Source: Taibaiella sp. (GTDB lineage: Bacteria; Bacteroidota; Bacteroidia; Chitinophagales; Chitinophagaceae). From it: a stretch of 16,588 bases of DNA. The notes under the pieces are model-generated. The model was not told the origin of the DNA and searched no databases. It saw only the letters and a program-made list of their open reading frames with translations. Below, piece by piece: positions 1 to 7,184 of the stretch. The position numbers were made by a program, and so were the translations under genes. Positions within the stretch are counted from its first letter, which is position 1; every line of letters starts with the position of its first letter. The stretch covers positions 1-16,588 of the forward strand of contig JACFNS010000014.1 in assembly GCA_019454705.1 (NCBI GenBank), read 5' to 3'.

Positions 1-1355
1 CCCTGATATGGCGAGAAATGGGCATAGAAAGCGTGGGCGAACTGGAATATGCCTGCAACGAAAACAGGCTGGCACAGTTCAAAGGTTTTGGCGCTAAAAC
101 ACAGGAGAGCATATTGCAGAGTATAGCCTTTATACGCCTGAACCAGAACTACAGGCTATGGGCTGAAGTAGAAACACTGGCGAACACATTAGTATCGCAA
201 CTGAGCAGGGTGAACCCTGGCAAAAAATTTGAACTGTCGGGAGAGGTACGCAGGCAGATGCCTACTATAGAATTTATTGACATCATTACCGATGCGGATG
301 CTGCTACCTTGCAAAAACAGTTTGGCGTAACACAGGGAGTAACTACTAACCTTGACGGAAATATACTGCATGTAGATGCCCCTAACCAACCGGCGATAAG
401 ATTGTTCCTGACCGATAAGGGCAATTTTTATCAAACGCTGTTTGTTCATTCCGCTTCGCAGGAATTTGTGACTGTATTTGAAGCTAAATATGAAATGCTG
501 TCAGCACCGGCAAGTGAGGAAGAAATATTCAGTGCCAATAAGCTGCCCTATATTATATCTCCACTACGGGAGAAGGCGGCTATACTGGAAAAAGCCGCTG
601 CTAATCAATTGCCCCAACTGATACAACCCCAAGACATCAAAGGCATTATACACAGCCACAGTACCTGGAGTGACGGCGCGGAAACCATAGAGAAGATGGC
701 TAAGACGGCAATAGAAAAAGGGTATGAATACTTAGTCATCAGCGACCACTCACAATCGGCCTACTACGCCAATGGGTTGACGCCGGAACGTATAGCCAAG
801 CAGCATATTGAAATTGACGCGCTGAACGCACAACTGGCACCATTCAGAATATTTAAAAGCATAGAAGCCGATATACTGAACGATGGCAGGTTGGACTATA
901 ACGACGACATACTGAATACATTCGACCTGGTGATAGCCTCTGTACACAGCAACCTGAAGATGACCGAGGAGAAAGCGATGGAGCGTGTGCTGGCCGCCAT
1001 ACGCAACCCCTATACCACTATATTGGGGCACCCTACGGGCAGGCTGCTGTTATCGCGCGAGGGCTACCCGCTGGACCATAAACTGATAATAGACGAATGC
1101 GTGAAGCATAACGTAGTGATAGAAATAAACGCCCACCCGCGCAGGCTGGACCTGGACTGGCAATGGATAAGCTATGCCATAGAAGCTGGTGCGCTGCTGA
1201 GTATAGACCCCGATGCACACGCAGTAGCAGGATACCACGATGTATATTATGGCGTGCTGTCCGCACAAAAAGGCGGTCTGACCAAAGACCGTAACCTGAG
1301 CAGTTTTTCGTTGAAGGAGTTTGAGACGTACCTGGCGGGATTGAAGAAATTATAA
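1..1355 (+). CDS. PolX-like protein with helix-hairpin-helix, degenerate polymerase core and PHP phosphoesterase domain (5' partial)
   Basis: The reading frame is open from base 3 to the stop at 1353-1355. The first ATG (18) is internal, because the codons before it (L-I-W-R-E) continue the helix-hairpin-helix region typical of family X polymerases, so the true start lies left of the window. Numbering from that ATG, an HhH motif lies at about residues 19-36, a polymerase-core remnant at about 45-180, and a PHP domain at about 208-445. The PHP metal-binding signatures are present: HSH 212-214, SD 218-219, SDH 242-244, E283/D285, H310, H338 and DAH 399-401. Bacterial PolX enzymes combine gap-filling polymerase with PHP-dependent 3'-5' exonuclease activity in base-excision repair. 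Here the usual GS...RR...DxD catalytic motif reads GE...RR...FxD (75-88), and the third aspartate is not recognisable. I infer a nuclease or phosphoesterase role with lost or weak polymerase activity. The family call is firm; the activity is inference. Confidence 0.9.
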   Translation, partial: LIWREMGIESVGELEYACNENRLAQFKGFGAKTQESILQSIAFIRLNQNYRLWAEVETLANTLVSQLSRVNPGKKFELSGEVRRQMPTIEFIDIITDADAATLQKQFGVTQGVTTNLDGNILHVDAPNQPAIRLFLTDKGNFYQTLFVHSASQEFVTVFEAKYEMLSAPASEEEIFSANKLPYIISPLREKAAILEKAAANQLPQLIQPQDIKGIIHSHSTWSDGAETIEKMAKTAIEKGYEYLVISDHSQSAYYANGLTPERIAKQHIEIDALNAQLAPFRIFKSIEADILNDGRLDYNDDILNTFDLVIASVHSNLKMTEEKAMERVLAAIRNPYTTILGHPTGRLLLSREGYPLDHKLIIDECVKHNVVIEINAHPRRLDLDWQWISYAIEAGALLSIDPDAHAVAGYHDVYYGVLSAQKGGLTKDRNLSSFSLKEFETYLAGLKKL

Positions 1356-1408
1356 TTATCGTACGATTTCAAACTAACCTTTTAACAGAGCTTTAAAAAA
1401 CGATATCG

Positions 1409-1416
1409 TACTTTTG
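1409..1416 (+). promoter_or_regulatory. Orphan TAnnTTTG promoter-like element
   Basis: TACTTTTG is an exact match to the Bacteroidota -7 consensus TAnnTTTG. No clear -33 TTTG is seen about 19 bases upstream. No coding sequence follows on this strand, only the strong terminator hairpin at 1448-1476, so any transcript starting near 1422 would be a short RNA of roughly 55 bases. It may be a chance match in AT-rich spacer DNA. Confidence 0.3.
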
Positions 1417-1447
1417 TACTGTTTTCATGGTGATAGGGTTTATAGGG

Positions 1448-1476
1448 GCTGATCCGTTCTCGGATCGGCTTTTTTT
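1448..1476 (+). terminator. Rho-independent terminator
   Basis: A nine-pair stem (GCTGATCCG / CGGATCGGC, one G-T wobble) closes a four-base loop and is followed by seven T on the plus strand. It lies 92 bases after the PolX-like stop codon and 24 bases before the convergent lipoprotein stop. It would end plus-strand transcription. There is no T-run on the minus side, so it is not an obvious bidirectional terminator. Confidence 0.85.
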
Positions 1477-1500
1477 ATTTGTATGATTCGTGGCATCACG

Positions 1501-1995
1501 TTATTCCAGCATATCATCATAAAATTCCCCTTCGGTGATTTTGACAGAGTCTTTACCATCAATAGTAAAAGCAGTTCCTTCAAACTTTCCGGTCAGCAAA
1601 ACCTGTCCGTTTACCACATCTCTTTGGGTAACGGTAATGCTGCCACTGCCGCGTGTTGATGTGATTTGAAACAACTTACCATTCGCATCCTGGTAATGGA
1701 AAAAACTACCTTTTTCCGAAGTAATATCAAAAGTACCTGCGGCCCCACTGTAAGGCACATTGGCCGACACCACAGGATAATCACCATCACCTTTCCCTGC
1801 CAGCAGAATGCGCTCAGCACCCCATGTGTTTATCTTGGTAGTAGCAGACCACTGTACGCCATCGGCCTTCAGCCGCAGGTATGCCTGTGTGGTTGCAGGT
1901 GTCACTACGGGATCAACATCTTCAATCCGGTTGCAGGACACAGATACTGCTGTTAATAGTAGCAAAGCAGAACATTGTACCATGTAATTTCTCAT
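1501..1995 (-). CDS. Small lipoprotein, DUF6252-like
   Basis: A 164-residue protein begins with a short basic start, a hydrophobic stretch (about residues 9-20) and a lipobox ending at Cys21 (VSVSC), which predicts a lipid-anchored envelope protein. The mature part is beta-rich, with a pattern (RLKADGVQW, then 'TF.I' and 'G.....GKFEGTAF' segments) resembling the Bacteroidota DUF6252 lipoproteins. That assignment is from memory and moderate. A second ATG at residue 5 would also leave a workable signal peptide. The gene is monocistronic: it converges on the PolX-like gene and lies just downstream of the terminated tRNA-Arg unit on the same strand. No TAnnTTTG element was found close upstream. 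Function unknown. Confidence 0.8.
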   Translation of the reverse strand: MRNYMVQCSALLLLTAVSVSCNRIEDVDPVVTPATTQAYLRLKADGVQWSATTKINTWGAERILLAGKGDGDYPVVSANVPYSGAAGTFDITSEKGSFFHYQDANGKLFQITSTRGSGSITVTQRDVVNGQVLLTGKFEGTAFTIDGKDSVKITEGEFYDDMLE

Positions 1996-2097
1996 CCTAT
2001 ATGTATTTTATGTACGAATAATAATTCCTGAAATTAGTTTAAATTTCTTTGAAGGGGCCGTACCTCCTGCAAAAACCTGGTTGGAAATGATGCAAAT

Positions 2098-2135
2098 AAA
2101 AAAGGGTTTCAAACGTCAATCGCCTGAAACCCTTT
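2098..2135 (-). terminator. Rho-independent terminator of the tRNA-Arg gene
   Basis: On the minus strand a perfect eleven-pair stem (AAAGGGTTTCA / TGAAACCCTTT, plus-strand arms 2101-2111 and 2125-2135) is followed by six T (plus-strand A run 2098-2103, partly in the stem). It starts nine bases after the tRNA 3' end and defines a single-tRNA transcript. Confidence 0.9.
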
Positions 2136-2144
2136 ACTGTGTAG

Positions 2145-2218
2145 TGACCGCGTCAGGATTCAAACCTGAAACCTTCTGATCCGTAGTCAGATGCTCTATT
2201 CAGTTGAGCTACGCAGCC
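2145..2218 (-). tRNA. tRNA-Arg (anticodon ACG)
   Basis: The minus strand folds into a full 74-base cloverleaf. The acceptor stem pairs GGCTGCG with CGCGGTC (one G-U), the D-arm is GCTC/GAGC, the anticodon stem is TCTGA/TCAGA with loop CTACGGA, and the T-stem is TCAGG/CCTGA with loop TTTGAAT. The loop gives anticodon ACG at positions 34-36, so arginine CGN codons. A34 is expected to be deaminated to inosine by TadA. The 3' CCA is not encoded: the discriminator A is followed by CTA. Confidence 0.96.
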
Positions 2219-2240
2219 ATCCCTTTTTGAATTGGGACTG

Positions 2241-2271
2241 CAAAGATAAGGGCATTATCTCATTTTGCAAA
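2241..2271 (-). promoter_or_regulatory. Bacteroidota sigma-70-type promoter for tRNA-Arg
   Basis: On the minus strand TTTG (plus 2268-2271) is followed by exactly 19 bases and then TATCTTTG (plus 2241-2248). This matches the -33 TTTG and -7 TAnnTTTG elements with the expected spacing. Transcription would begin near 2236, about 17 bases before the tRNA 5' end. It is the best promoter in the window. Confidence 0.85.
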
Positions 2272-2304
2272 GCATTTTTTTAAGGTTTCACGGCGGGGCT
2301 TTTA

Positions 2305-2312
2305 TTACTTTG
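2305..2312 (+). promoter_or_regulatory. Probable -7 promoter element for rlmH
   Basis: TTACTTTG matches TAnnTTTG at all but one position and ends 22 bases before the rlmH start codon. It diverges from the tRNA-Arg promoter. No convincing -33 TTTG is seen at normal spacing. Confidence 0.5.
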
Positions 2313-2334
2313 CAGCCGTAAAAGAATACCGGGT

Positions 2335-2808
2335 ATGGATATAGAAATATGGTCGATAGGCAAGGAGAACGAGGCTTTTATTGAGCCCGGGATTCAGTAT
2401 TATTTTAAGAAAACCCGTCCCTACAATCCCGTACAACTGGTGACCCTGCAACTGCCCAAAAAAGCCGCCACTACCGATATTGAGCTCACCAAACAGCGGG
2501 AAGAAGAACTGATATTAAAAAAAATACAACCACATCATTACCTGGTGTTGCTGGACGAGCGGGGCAAACAGCTCACCTCGCCACAGTGGGCGCAGCAGTT
2601 TCAGCAGTGTATGAACAATGGGGTCAAGACATTGGTTATACTCATTGGCGGGGCATACGGCGTGTCCGACAAGCTGAAAAAAGAAGCTAAACAAGTGTGG
2701 TCATTGTCGCAACTGGTATTTCCCCACCAGTTGGTGCGGCTCATAGTGGCCGAACAGGTTTATCGCGCATTCAGTATCTTGCACAACAGCCCGTACCACC
2801 ATTCTTAA
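2335..2808 (+). CDS. rlmH: 23S rRNA (pseudouridine-1915-N3)-methyltransferase RlmH
   Basis: This 157-residue SPOUT-class enzyme matches RlmH along its full length, the usual size for the family. It would methylate N3 of pseudouridine 1915 in helix 69 of 23S rRNA, using S-adenosylmethionine, on the assembled 70S ribosome. Visible hallmarks are LDERGK at 73-78, the knot and cofactor loop IGGAYG at 104-109, the HQLVRL...EQVYRA helix at 121-135, and the C-terminal YHH at 154-156. The ATG is the first in frame, close to the -7-like element at 2305-2312. The rhomboid gene follows after nine bases, so the two are probably co-transcribed. Confidence 0.97.
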   Translation: MDIEIWSIGKENEAFIEPGIQYYFKKTRPYNPVQLVTLQLPKKAATTDIELTKQREEELILKKIQPHHYLVLLDERGKQLTSPQWAQQFQQCMNNGVKTLVILIGGAYGVSDKLKKEAKQVWSLSQLVFPHQLVRLIVAEQVYRAFSILHNSPYHHS

Positions 2809-2817
2809 TTAACGAAC

Positions 2818-3429
2818 ATGAGCATTACCATAATTATTATAGCTATTACAGTCATTGTGTCATTAGTGGCCTTCAGCAACGAAGAGTTGCTGAACAAGCT
2901 GATATTTTACCCTGCGCAAATGAATACACCGGGTGAATATTACAGGTTCATAACCGCCGGGTTGATACATGCTGATTTCATCCACCTGTTCTTCAATATG
3001 TATGTGCTGTATATTTTTGGGGAGAATGTGGAATATGTATATACCGCTTATATAGGTAAGCCCTACCTGTTTGGAGTAATGTATTTTTTGGCACTTATTG
3101 CTGCATCCCTGCCGTCATTTGCCAAACATAGGGATAATTATTACTACCGTGCACTGGGGGCATCGGGGGCCGTAGCGGCTGTATTGTTTTCATTTGTTTA
3201 TTACGCACCATGGACTAAGCTATACCTGTTTGGCGTATTGCCTATACCTGCAATTATCTTCGCAGCATTGTACCTTATATATTCGGCTTATGCAGCTAAG
3301 AAAGGACGAGATAATGTAGGGCATGATGCGCATTTTTGGGGAGCAGTTTTCGGCTTCGTGTTCACAATCATTTTTGACCCCAGTCATGGCCAGGTATTTA
3401 TCCAGCAGGCGCTCAGCCCCAGGTTTTAG
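2818..3429 (+). CDS. Rhomboid-family intramembrane serine protease
   Basis: A 203-residue integral membrane protein with about six hydrophobic segments. The rhomboid catalytic parts are present: H51 and H56 with N60 in the HADFIHLFFN segment, the nucleophile motif GASG with Ser116, and the catalytic histidine H172 in the DAHFWGA segment of the last helices. Rhomboids cleave transmembrane helices of substrate proteins inside the inner membrane; the substrate here cannot be read from sequence. The gene starts nine bases after rlmH and probably shares its transcript. Its TAG stop overlaps the opposing tilS stop by four bases. Confidence 0.92.
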   Translation: MSITIIIIAITVIVSLVAFSNEELLNKLIFYPAQMNTPGEYYRFITAGLIHADFIHLFFNMYVLYIFGENVEYVYTAYIGKPYLFGVMYFLALIAASLPSFAKHRDNYYYRALGASGAVAAVLFSFVYYAPWTKLYLFGVLPIPAIIFAALYLIYSAYAAKKGRDNVGHDAHFWGAVFGFVFTIIFDPSHGQVFIQQALSPRF

Positions 3430-4754
3430 TTGACGGTTGCTATAATAACTCCGTGAGTGGCGGGCTGTATTTTAAACCTTTCGTCCAGGCGGTGGCCCGC
3501 TACCCACACTATGCGTTTGTTGCTCTCCAGCACCCATACGTTTTCTTTCTCGTGTAGTGGTATTTTCTTGTCGATGAAATAGCGGCTGAGTTTCTTCTTC
3601 TTCATGCCCATGCCCAGGGGGTAAAAGTAATCGCCTTGTTTCCATCTGCGCAGTATCAACGGCTGCTCCAGTTTGCCTGCATCTATGTATGCTATATTAT
3701 CATCAGCAGGTATAGTGGCGGGCACAGGCATATGCCTGAACTTGAACTGGCGAGTGCCTGCACGAAGTGTGATGGGAATATTTTCGATAGTAATAAAATC
3801 AGCTTGTCGCGTATCGAATACGGTGATAATCAGAAAATCCCTGTCGCGGATGATGCGGTGCGTAGGCGATATCAGGTAATGCCCGCTCTCTGAGGAAAGC
3901 AGGCCGATGATATCCTGCACCTGCCCTGTGGCAAAACCGAATGGCTTGAACAACTCATAACATATAGTATGCAGGGGGCTGCGTTTTTGCAACTTCTTTA
4001 CCGCTACATAATAATCCTTACCACGTAGTTCCAACAGTTTCTTTCTTTCCTGCTCAATTGCTTTCAGGTACAGCTCTTCAGCATCAGCAAAGCGTTGGAT
4101 GCTGTTGTTGAGGCTGCTGATAACATTAGGGAAGGATTGCTCTATAACAGGCAGTATGTTCAGCCTGATATCGTTGCGGGTATATTTATCACTGGCGTTC
4201 GATGCATCTTCGCGATAGGGTACCCGCTCTTGTTGTACATAAGCGGTAATATCCTTTTTAGAAGCAAAGAGCAATGGGCGGATTATTTTTCCGTTCCATG
4301 GCAGTATACCATGCAACCCGCTGATGCCTGTCCCTTTGAAGAGGTTCATCAGCAATGTTTCTGCATTGTCGTTGGCATGGTGTGCTGTAGCAATGGCAGC
4401 ATAGTTATGCTGACTTCTTATTTGCTCCAACCATTCGTAGCGGAGAATGCGGGCGGTTTCCTGCACGCCTTTTTTCCACTGCTCCACTTTGGCCGCGGTG
4501 TTAAAACGTACATTGTGAAACTCAATATTATGTTCTGTACACCAGGTACGTACATGTTCTTCGTCTTTATCAGCTTCTTCGCCACGTAGCTGAAAGTTGC
4601 AGTGTGCTATTGCAAAGGGTATTGCACTTTGCTGAAACAGGTATGCCATTACCATCGAATCGGAGCCGGCGCTGACTGCCAGCAATACGGGTTGCTGCAA
4701 GGTGTTGAAACCATTGCGCCGCCAGTTGTCCTGAAACTTTTTTAGTAATGACAT
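3426..4754 (-). CDS. tilS: tRNA(Ile)-lysidine synthetase TilS
   Basis: A 442-residue protein of the expected size. TilS uses ATP to attach lysine to C34 of the tRNA-Ile CAU precursor, switching it from AUG to AUA decoding. This matters here because ATA codons are frequent in these genes. The N-terminal PP-loop ATPase motif is SAGSDS at 28-33, where SGGxDS is usual. IAHCNFQLRGEEADKDEEHV and ATAHHANDNAETLLM are the classic substrate and nucleotide elements. The C-terminal TilS domain (about 360-435) carries RRWKQGDYFYPLGM...KKKLSRYFIDKKIP and the GHRLDERF signature. The start ATG lies one base after the stop of the upstream TPR gene, pointing to translational coupling. Confidence 0.96.
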   Translation of the reverse strand: MSLLKKFQDNWRRNGFNTLQQPVLLAVSAGSDSMVMAYLFQQSAIPFAIAHCNFQLRGEEADKDEEHVRTWCTEHNIEFHNVRFNTAAKVEQWKKGVQETARILRYEWLEQIRSQHNYAAIATAHHANDNAETLLMNLFKGTGISGLHGILPWNGKIIRPLLFASKKDITAYVQQERVPYREDASNASDKYTRNDIRLNILPVIEQSFPNVISSLNNSIQRFADAEELYLKAIEQERKKLLELRGKDYYVAVKKLQKRSPLHTICYELFKPFGFATGQVQDIIGLLSSESGHYLISPTHRIIRDRDFLIITVFDTRQADFITIENIPITLRAGTRQFKFRHMPVPATIPADDNIAYIDAGKLEQPLILRRWKQGDYFYPLGMGMKKKKLSRYFIDKKIPLHEKENVWVLESNKRIVWVAGHRLDERFKIQPATHGVIIATVN

Positions 4755-4755
4755 C

Positions 4756-5070
4756 TTAAAATGTAAGCTCTTCGTATGCGCTTCTCAGTTCGCTGTAAGT
4801 ATGGTTGTCACCTGCTTTTTTGCTCTGCTCCAGTCCCTGTTCGTACACTGATATGGCTTTTTCTTCGTCGCCCAGGCGCTCCAGCAATTTGGCGTAATGA
4901 TAGTACGTAGCCAGGTAAGCAGGGTCGAAAGTCATATTTTTTTTAAATAGTTCGCCTGCATGCACATCATCACCAAGCTTTATATATTCTAAAGCCAGGG
5001 CGTGGTTCAGGAAACAATCGTCGGGCGACTGCTGCAGAAATGCTTTTATTTTTTCAATCCTGTCTGACAT
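4756..5070 (-). CDS. Small TPR-repeat protein upstream of tilS
   Basis: A 104-residue soluble protein made of roughly two to three tetratricopeptide-like helix pairs (for example 'NHALALEYIKLGD...AGELFKKNMTFDPAY' and 'ATYYHYAKLLERLGDEEKAISVYEQGL'). I chose the ATG at 5070 (MSDRIEK). The longer frame to 5082 would need a TTG that sits inside the TAnnTTTG promoter element. There is no signal peptide, so it is cytoplasmic. The stop is one base before tilS, so it probably forms an operon with it. TPR repeats indicate a protein-binding scaffold; the partner is unknown, and a link to TilS is only contextual. Confidence 0.85.
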   Translation of the reverse strand: MSDRIEKIKAFLQQSPDDCFLNHALALEYIKLGDDVHAGELFKKNMTFDPAYLATYYHYAKLLERLGDEEKAISVYEQGLEQSKKAGDNHTYSELRSAYEELTF

Positions 5071-5079
5071 AACTATATG

Positions 5080-5087
5080 CAAAGGTA
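5080..5087 (-). promoter_or_regulatory. -7 promoter element of the TPR-tilS operon
   Basis: The minus strand reads TACCTTTG, an exact TAnnTTTG match ending nine bases before the ATG at 5070. It directly follows the T-run of the upstream terminator, so its -33 region would fall in that hairpin. No -33 TTTG is visible. Confidence 0.55.
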
Positions 5088-5088
5088 T

Positions 5089-5120
5089 AAAAAATAACAG
5101 GCTGCCGACGGCAGCCTGTT
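5089..5120 (-). terminator. Rho-independent terminator after the PNGase F-like gene
   Basis: A perfect eleven-pair stem (AACAGGCTGCC / GGCAGCCTGTT) closes a three-base loop. On the minus strand it is followed by A and six T. It lies 20 bases after the stop codon at 5141 and isolates that gene from the TPR-tilS operon. Confidence 0.93.
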
Positions 5121-5140
5121 TCAGTATTGTTGAGTATTTA

Positions 5141-7099
5141 TTATTTAGCTATCACTACTCTCGACTGCAATTTTGCATTGCTGCCATCTGCAGTGGTGTA
5201 TAGTACGGTATATGCACCATTGCTAAGGGCCGAAGTATTCAGCACTACAGTTGATGAGTTTACCTCTTGTTGCAGTACCACTCTGCCCATCATATCTACA
5301 AGCCTTATGGTGCCATTAGCCCGTGCCAGGCCACTAAGCGAGACATATAGTTGCTCTGCCGCAGGATTGGGGTGTACCATAATTTCAGGTTGCGTATTTA
5401 CTTCAGTTACAGCAGCCGGCCACATCACGTTAAAGTATTGGGTAAATCCGCAACCAAAGTCACCATTGAAATAGCCGGTAAGCGGCACAGGGATTACAGA
5501 TACTTTCCTGTACAGGTTCAGTTCGCCTCGTCCATCACCGGGGCTGGCCCACCAATACAATCCGTTGCAACCTGCGTCCTCTACTTCCAGCTTATACATG
5601 CCGGGGTTCAGTGTGAATGAATCGCGGTATGTAGTGCTCGGAGCGCAGTTATTTCTTTGTGCTACTATATTGTTGGTTGTCAGGTCAACAACTTTCCAGC
5701 TCGTCTGGCTGATACCAACACCGCCAATACCGGAGTTGGTCCTCATCTCAACCCACAGATCAACAGGCAGGTTGATAGCTGCCTTAAAGTTAGATGTCAG
5801 TTTGTTGTTAGTGGCGTCACCATCTGCGCTGCCATTTACTTCTACTATCTCTACATTGAATGTATTTGTGTTGCCGGTTGCACTTTGCAGGTCGGTCATC
5901 AGTCCCAGCTCTATATCAGCCGTTTCCAACGATGCCAGGGAGCCGTTCCATGTATATTCTTTCTGCCCTTTGGTATTCACCTCGTACCTGAACTTAATAG
6001 ATGTAATAGTAGTGCTGCCTGTGTTCTGCACTTTTACAATCGGTTTGCCGGTAAAAGGATTGAAACGGAAATGCGTTTCATGGTCGCTGGGCGCGATGAT
6101 GTCTTCCAGCGATGCATCTAAGCTCTTGTTGAATGCACCATAGTGTATAACAGCTGACTGGATATTGTAGCTGCCCCAAGACCTGTTTTGCAAGGTCACT
6201 GAACCTGTATAAGCTTCAAAGTCCACATCCAGGTTGAAGTTATTACCTGGAGTTAAGCCGGCTAATTTATGCCTGTTGGGGAATGCAATATCACCGGGGC
6301 ACCAGTTGCCACGGTCATACACCCATGTACCTGATTGCGGGTAGATATGGTTGAACCCACAGTCATCCCTCCAAATATCTGTCTTGTCAAACTTATTGCC
6401 GTTCAGTTCTACTTCGTAAAACTTCTTGCAGAACTCAGAGCAACCATTGTCATCGTTGCCATGGCCGGTTATCATGAACAGCAATTCTGAGAACTGTGTG
6501 CCATTAGGAACCGGGAATGTTTTAGTATCTACTTTGTTCTCAATATACTGTGAGGGGGAATTGTCGCCAAACCTGGAGCCTGTAGCCCACGCCCTATCTA
6601 TATCAATCACATTACGTGGAGGCGTACCCTCTATAAAATCGAAACGGACATCGGCAGTAAAGCCCCATGAATAGCCTGAATAGAATATGCGTACAGTAGC
6701 GCTGTCTTTCAACTGGTTGTAAAAGTCAGTCACGTCAAACACATAACGCTGCTTGTATGTCCAGGGGGTGCGGGCGTATGATGCATTAGCATATGGTGTT
6801 ATGAAACGTCCTATCTCCAGCGTATCACCCGTTTTGGTCATGATGAACATATGCACATCATAATCCCAGTCCCCGCAGTATTGAGGGTTGCCCGGGCATT
6901 GATATTTACCCAAGGTAAAATTCATCAGTATCTTCCTGTAGGAAACAGAACCATCCGGAAATTCTACAGTAGTATCAAAAGCGCCGTAGTGGTTCATTTG
7001 CAGGCCGGCAAATGATTGAACCTTGGTAGTATCGCCGGGCGCGGCAGATACAAATGCCGCTAACAACATAGCGGGAAGCAGTGCCAGTAATCTCTTCAT
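5141..7099 (-). CDS. Secreted PNGase F-like protein (peptide-N-glycosidase F family) with T9SS type A sorting domain
   Basis: A 652-residue protein starting at ATG 7099. A longer frame to 7108 needs TTG and adds only three residues before a normal signal peptide (about 1-20, ending VSAAP). Residues ~25-315 resemble the two jelly-roll domains of Elizabethkingia PNGase F, which cleaves N-glycans from asparagine. Recognisable blocks are CGDWD at 75-79, EIGRFITPY at 95-103, GHG at 212-214, GCSEFC at 219-224 and DRGNWCPGD at 272-280. Compared from memory, the catalytic Asp60 corresponds to D79 and Glu206 to E222, but the Glu118 region (IFYSGYSWG, 138-146) has no glutamate. Residues ~320-560 are further beta-sandwich sequence, and ~565-652 form a type A T9SS sorting domain (HPNPAAEQLYV ... 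GAYTVLY ... VVIAK). It is therefore exported to the cell surface or medium. The substrate is unproven. Confidence 0.88.
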   Translation of the reverse strand: MKRLLALLPAMLLAAFVSAAPGDTTKVQSFAGLQMNHYGAFDTTVEFPDGSVSYRKILMNFTLGKYQCPGNPQYCGDWDYDVHMFIMTKTGDTLEIGRFITPYANASYARTPWTYKQRYVFDVTDFYNQLKDSATVRIFYSGYSWGFTADVRFDFIEGTPPRNVIDIDRAWATGSRFGDNSPSQYIENKVDTKTFPVPNGTQFSELLFMITGHGNDDNGCSEFCKKFYEVELNGNKFDKTDIWRDDCGFNHIYPQSGTWVYDRGNWCPGDIAFPNRHKLAGLTPGNNFNLDVDFEAYTGSVTLQNRSWGSYNIQSAVIHYGAFNKSLDASLEDIIAPSDHETHFRFNPFTGKPIVKVQNTGSTTITSIKFRYEVNTKGQKEYTWNGSLASLETADIELGLMTDLQSATGNTNTFNVEIVEVNGSADGDATNNKLTSNFKAAINLPVDLWVEMRTNSGIGGVGISQTSWKVVDLTTNNIVAQRNNCAPSTTYRDSFTLNPGMYKLEVEDAGCNGLYWWASPGDGRGELNLYRKVSVIPVPLTGYFNGDFGCGFTQYFNVMWPAAVTEVNTQPEIMVHPNPAAEQLYVSLSGLARANGTIRLVDMMGRVVLQQEVNSSTVVLNTSALSNGAYTVLYTTADGSNAKLQSRVVIAK

Positions 7100-7184
7100 A
7101 TATCTCAATTAAGCCTGTAAAGCTAACAAAACATTAAGAGAGATTACTTATTGTCATTTTTCAGATAGGACAAGCTGTGGATAT

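Noticed and set aside
2264..2271. TTTGCAAA palindrome as a shared -33 element for rlmH and tRNA-Arg
   Set aside because: Its spacing fits the tRNA promoter (19 bases) but is 37 bases from the rlmH -7 element, too far for the plus strand.
2697..2936. Plus-strand 79-codon frame across the rlmH/rhomboid junction
   Set aside because: It is out of frame with two well-supported genes and shows no domain.
4095..4589. Plus-strand 164-codon frame opposite tilS
   Set aside because: It is a shadow of the tilS coding strand with no supporting motif.
5071..5082. Longer N-terminus for the TPR protein starting at TTG 5082
   Set aside because: The TTG is part of the TAnnTTTG promoter element; ATG 5070 gives a normal start.
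5565..6143. Plus-strand 192-codon frame opposite the PNGase F-like gene
   Set aside because: It is antisense to a gene with clear family motifs; no start context or domain.
7100..7108. TTG start at 7108 for the PNGase F-like protein
   Set aside because: It adds three residues only; ATG 7099 (MKRLLALL...) gives a standard signal peptide.
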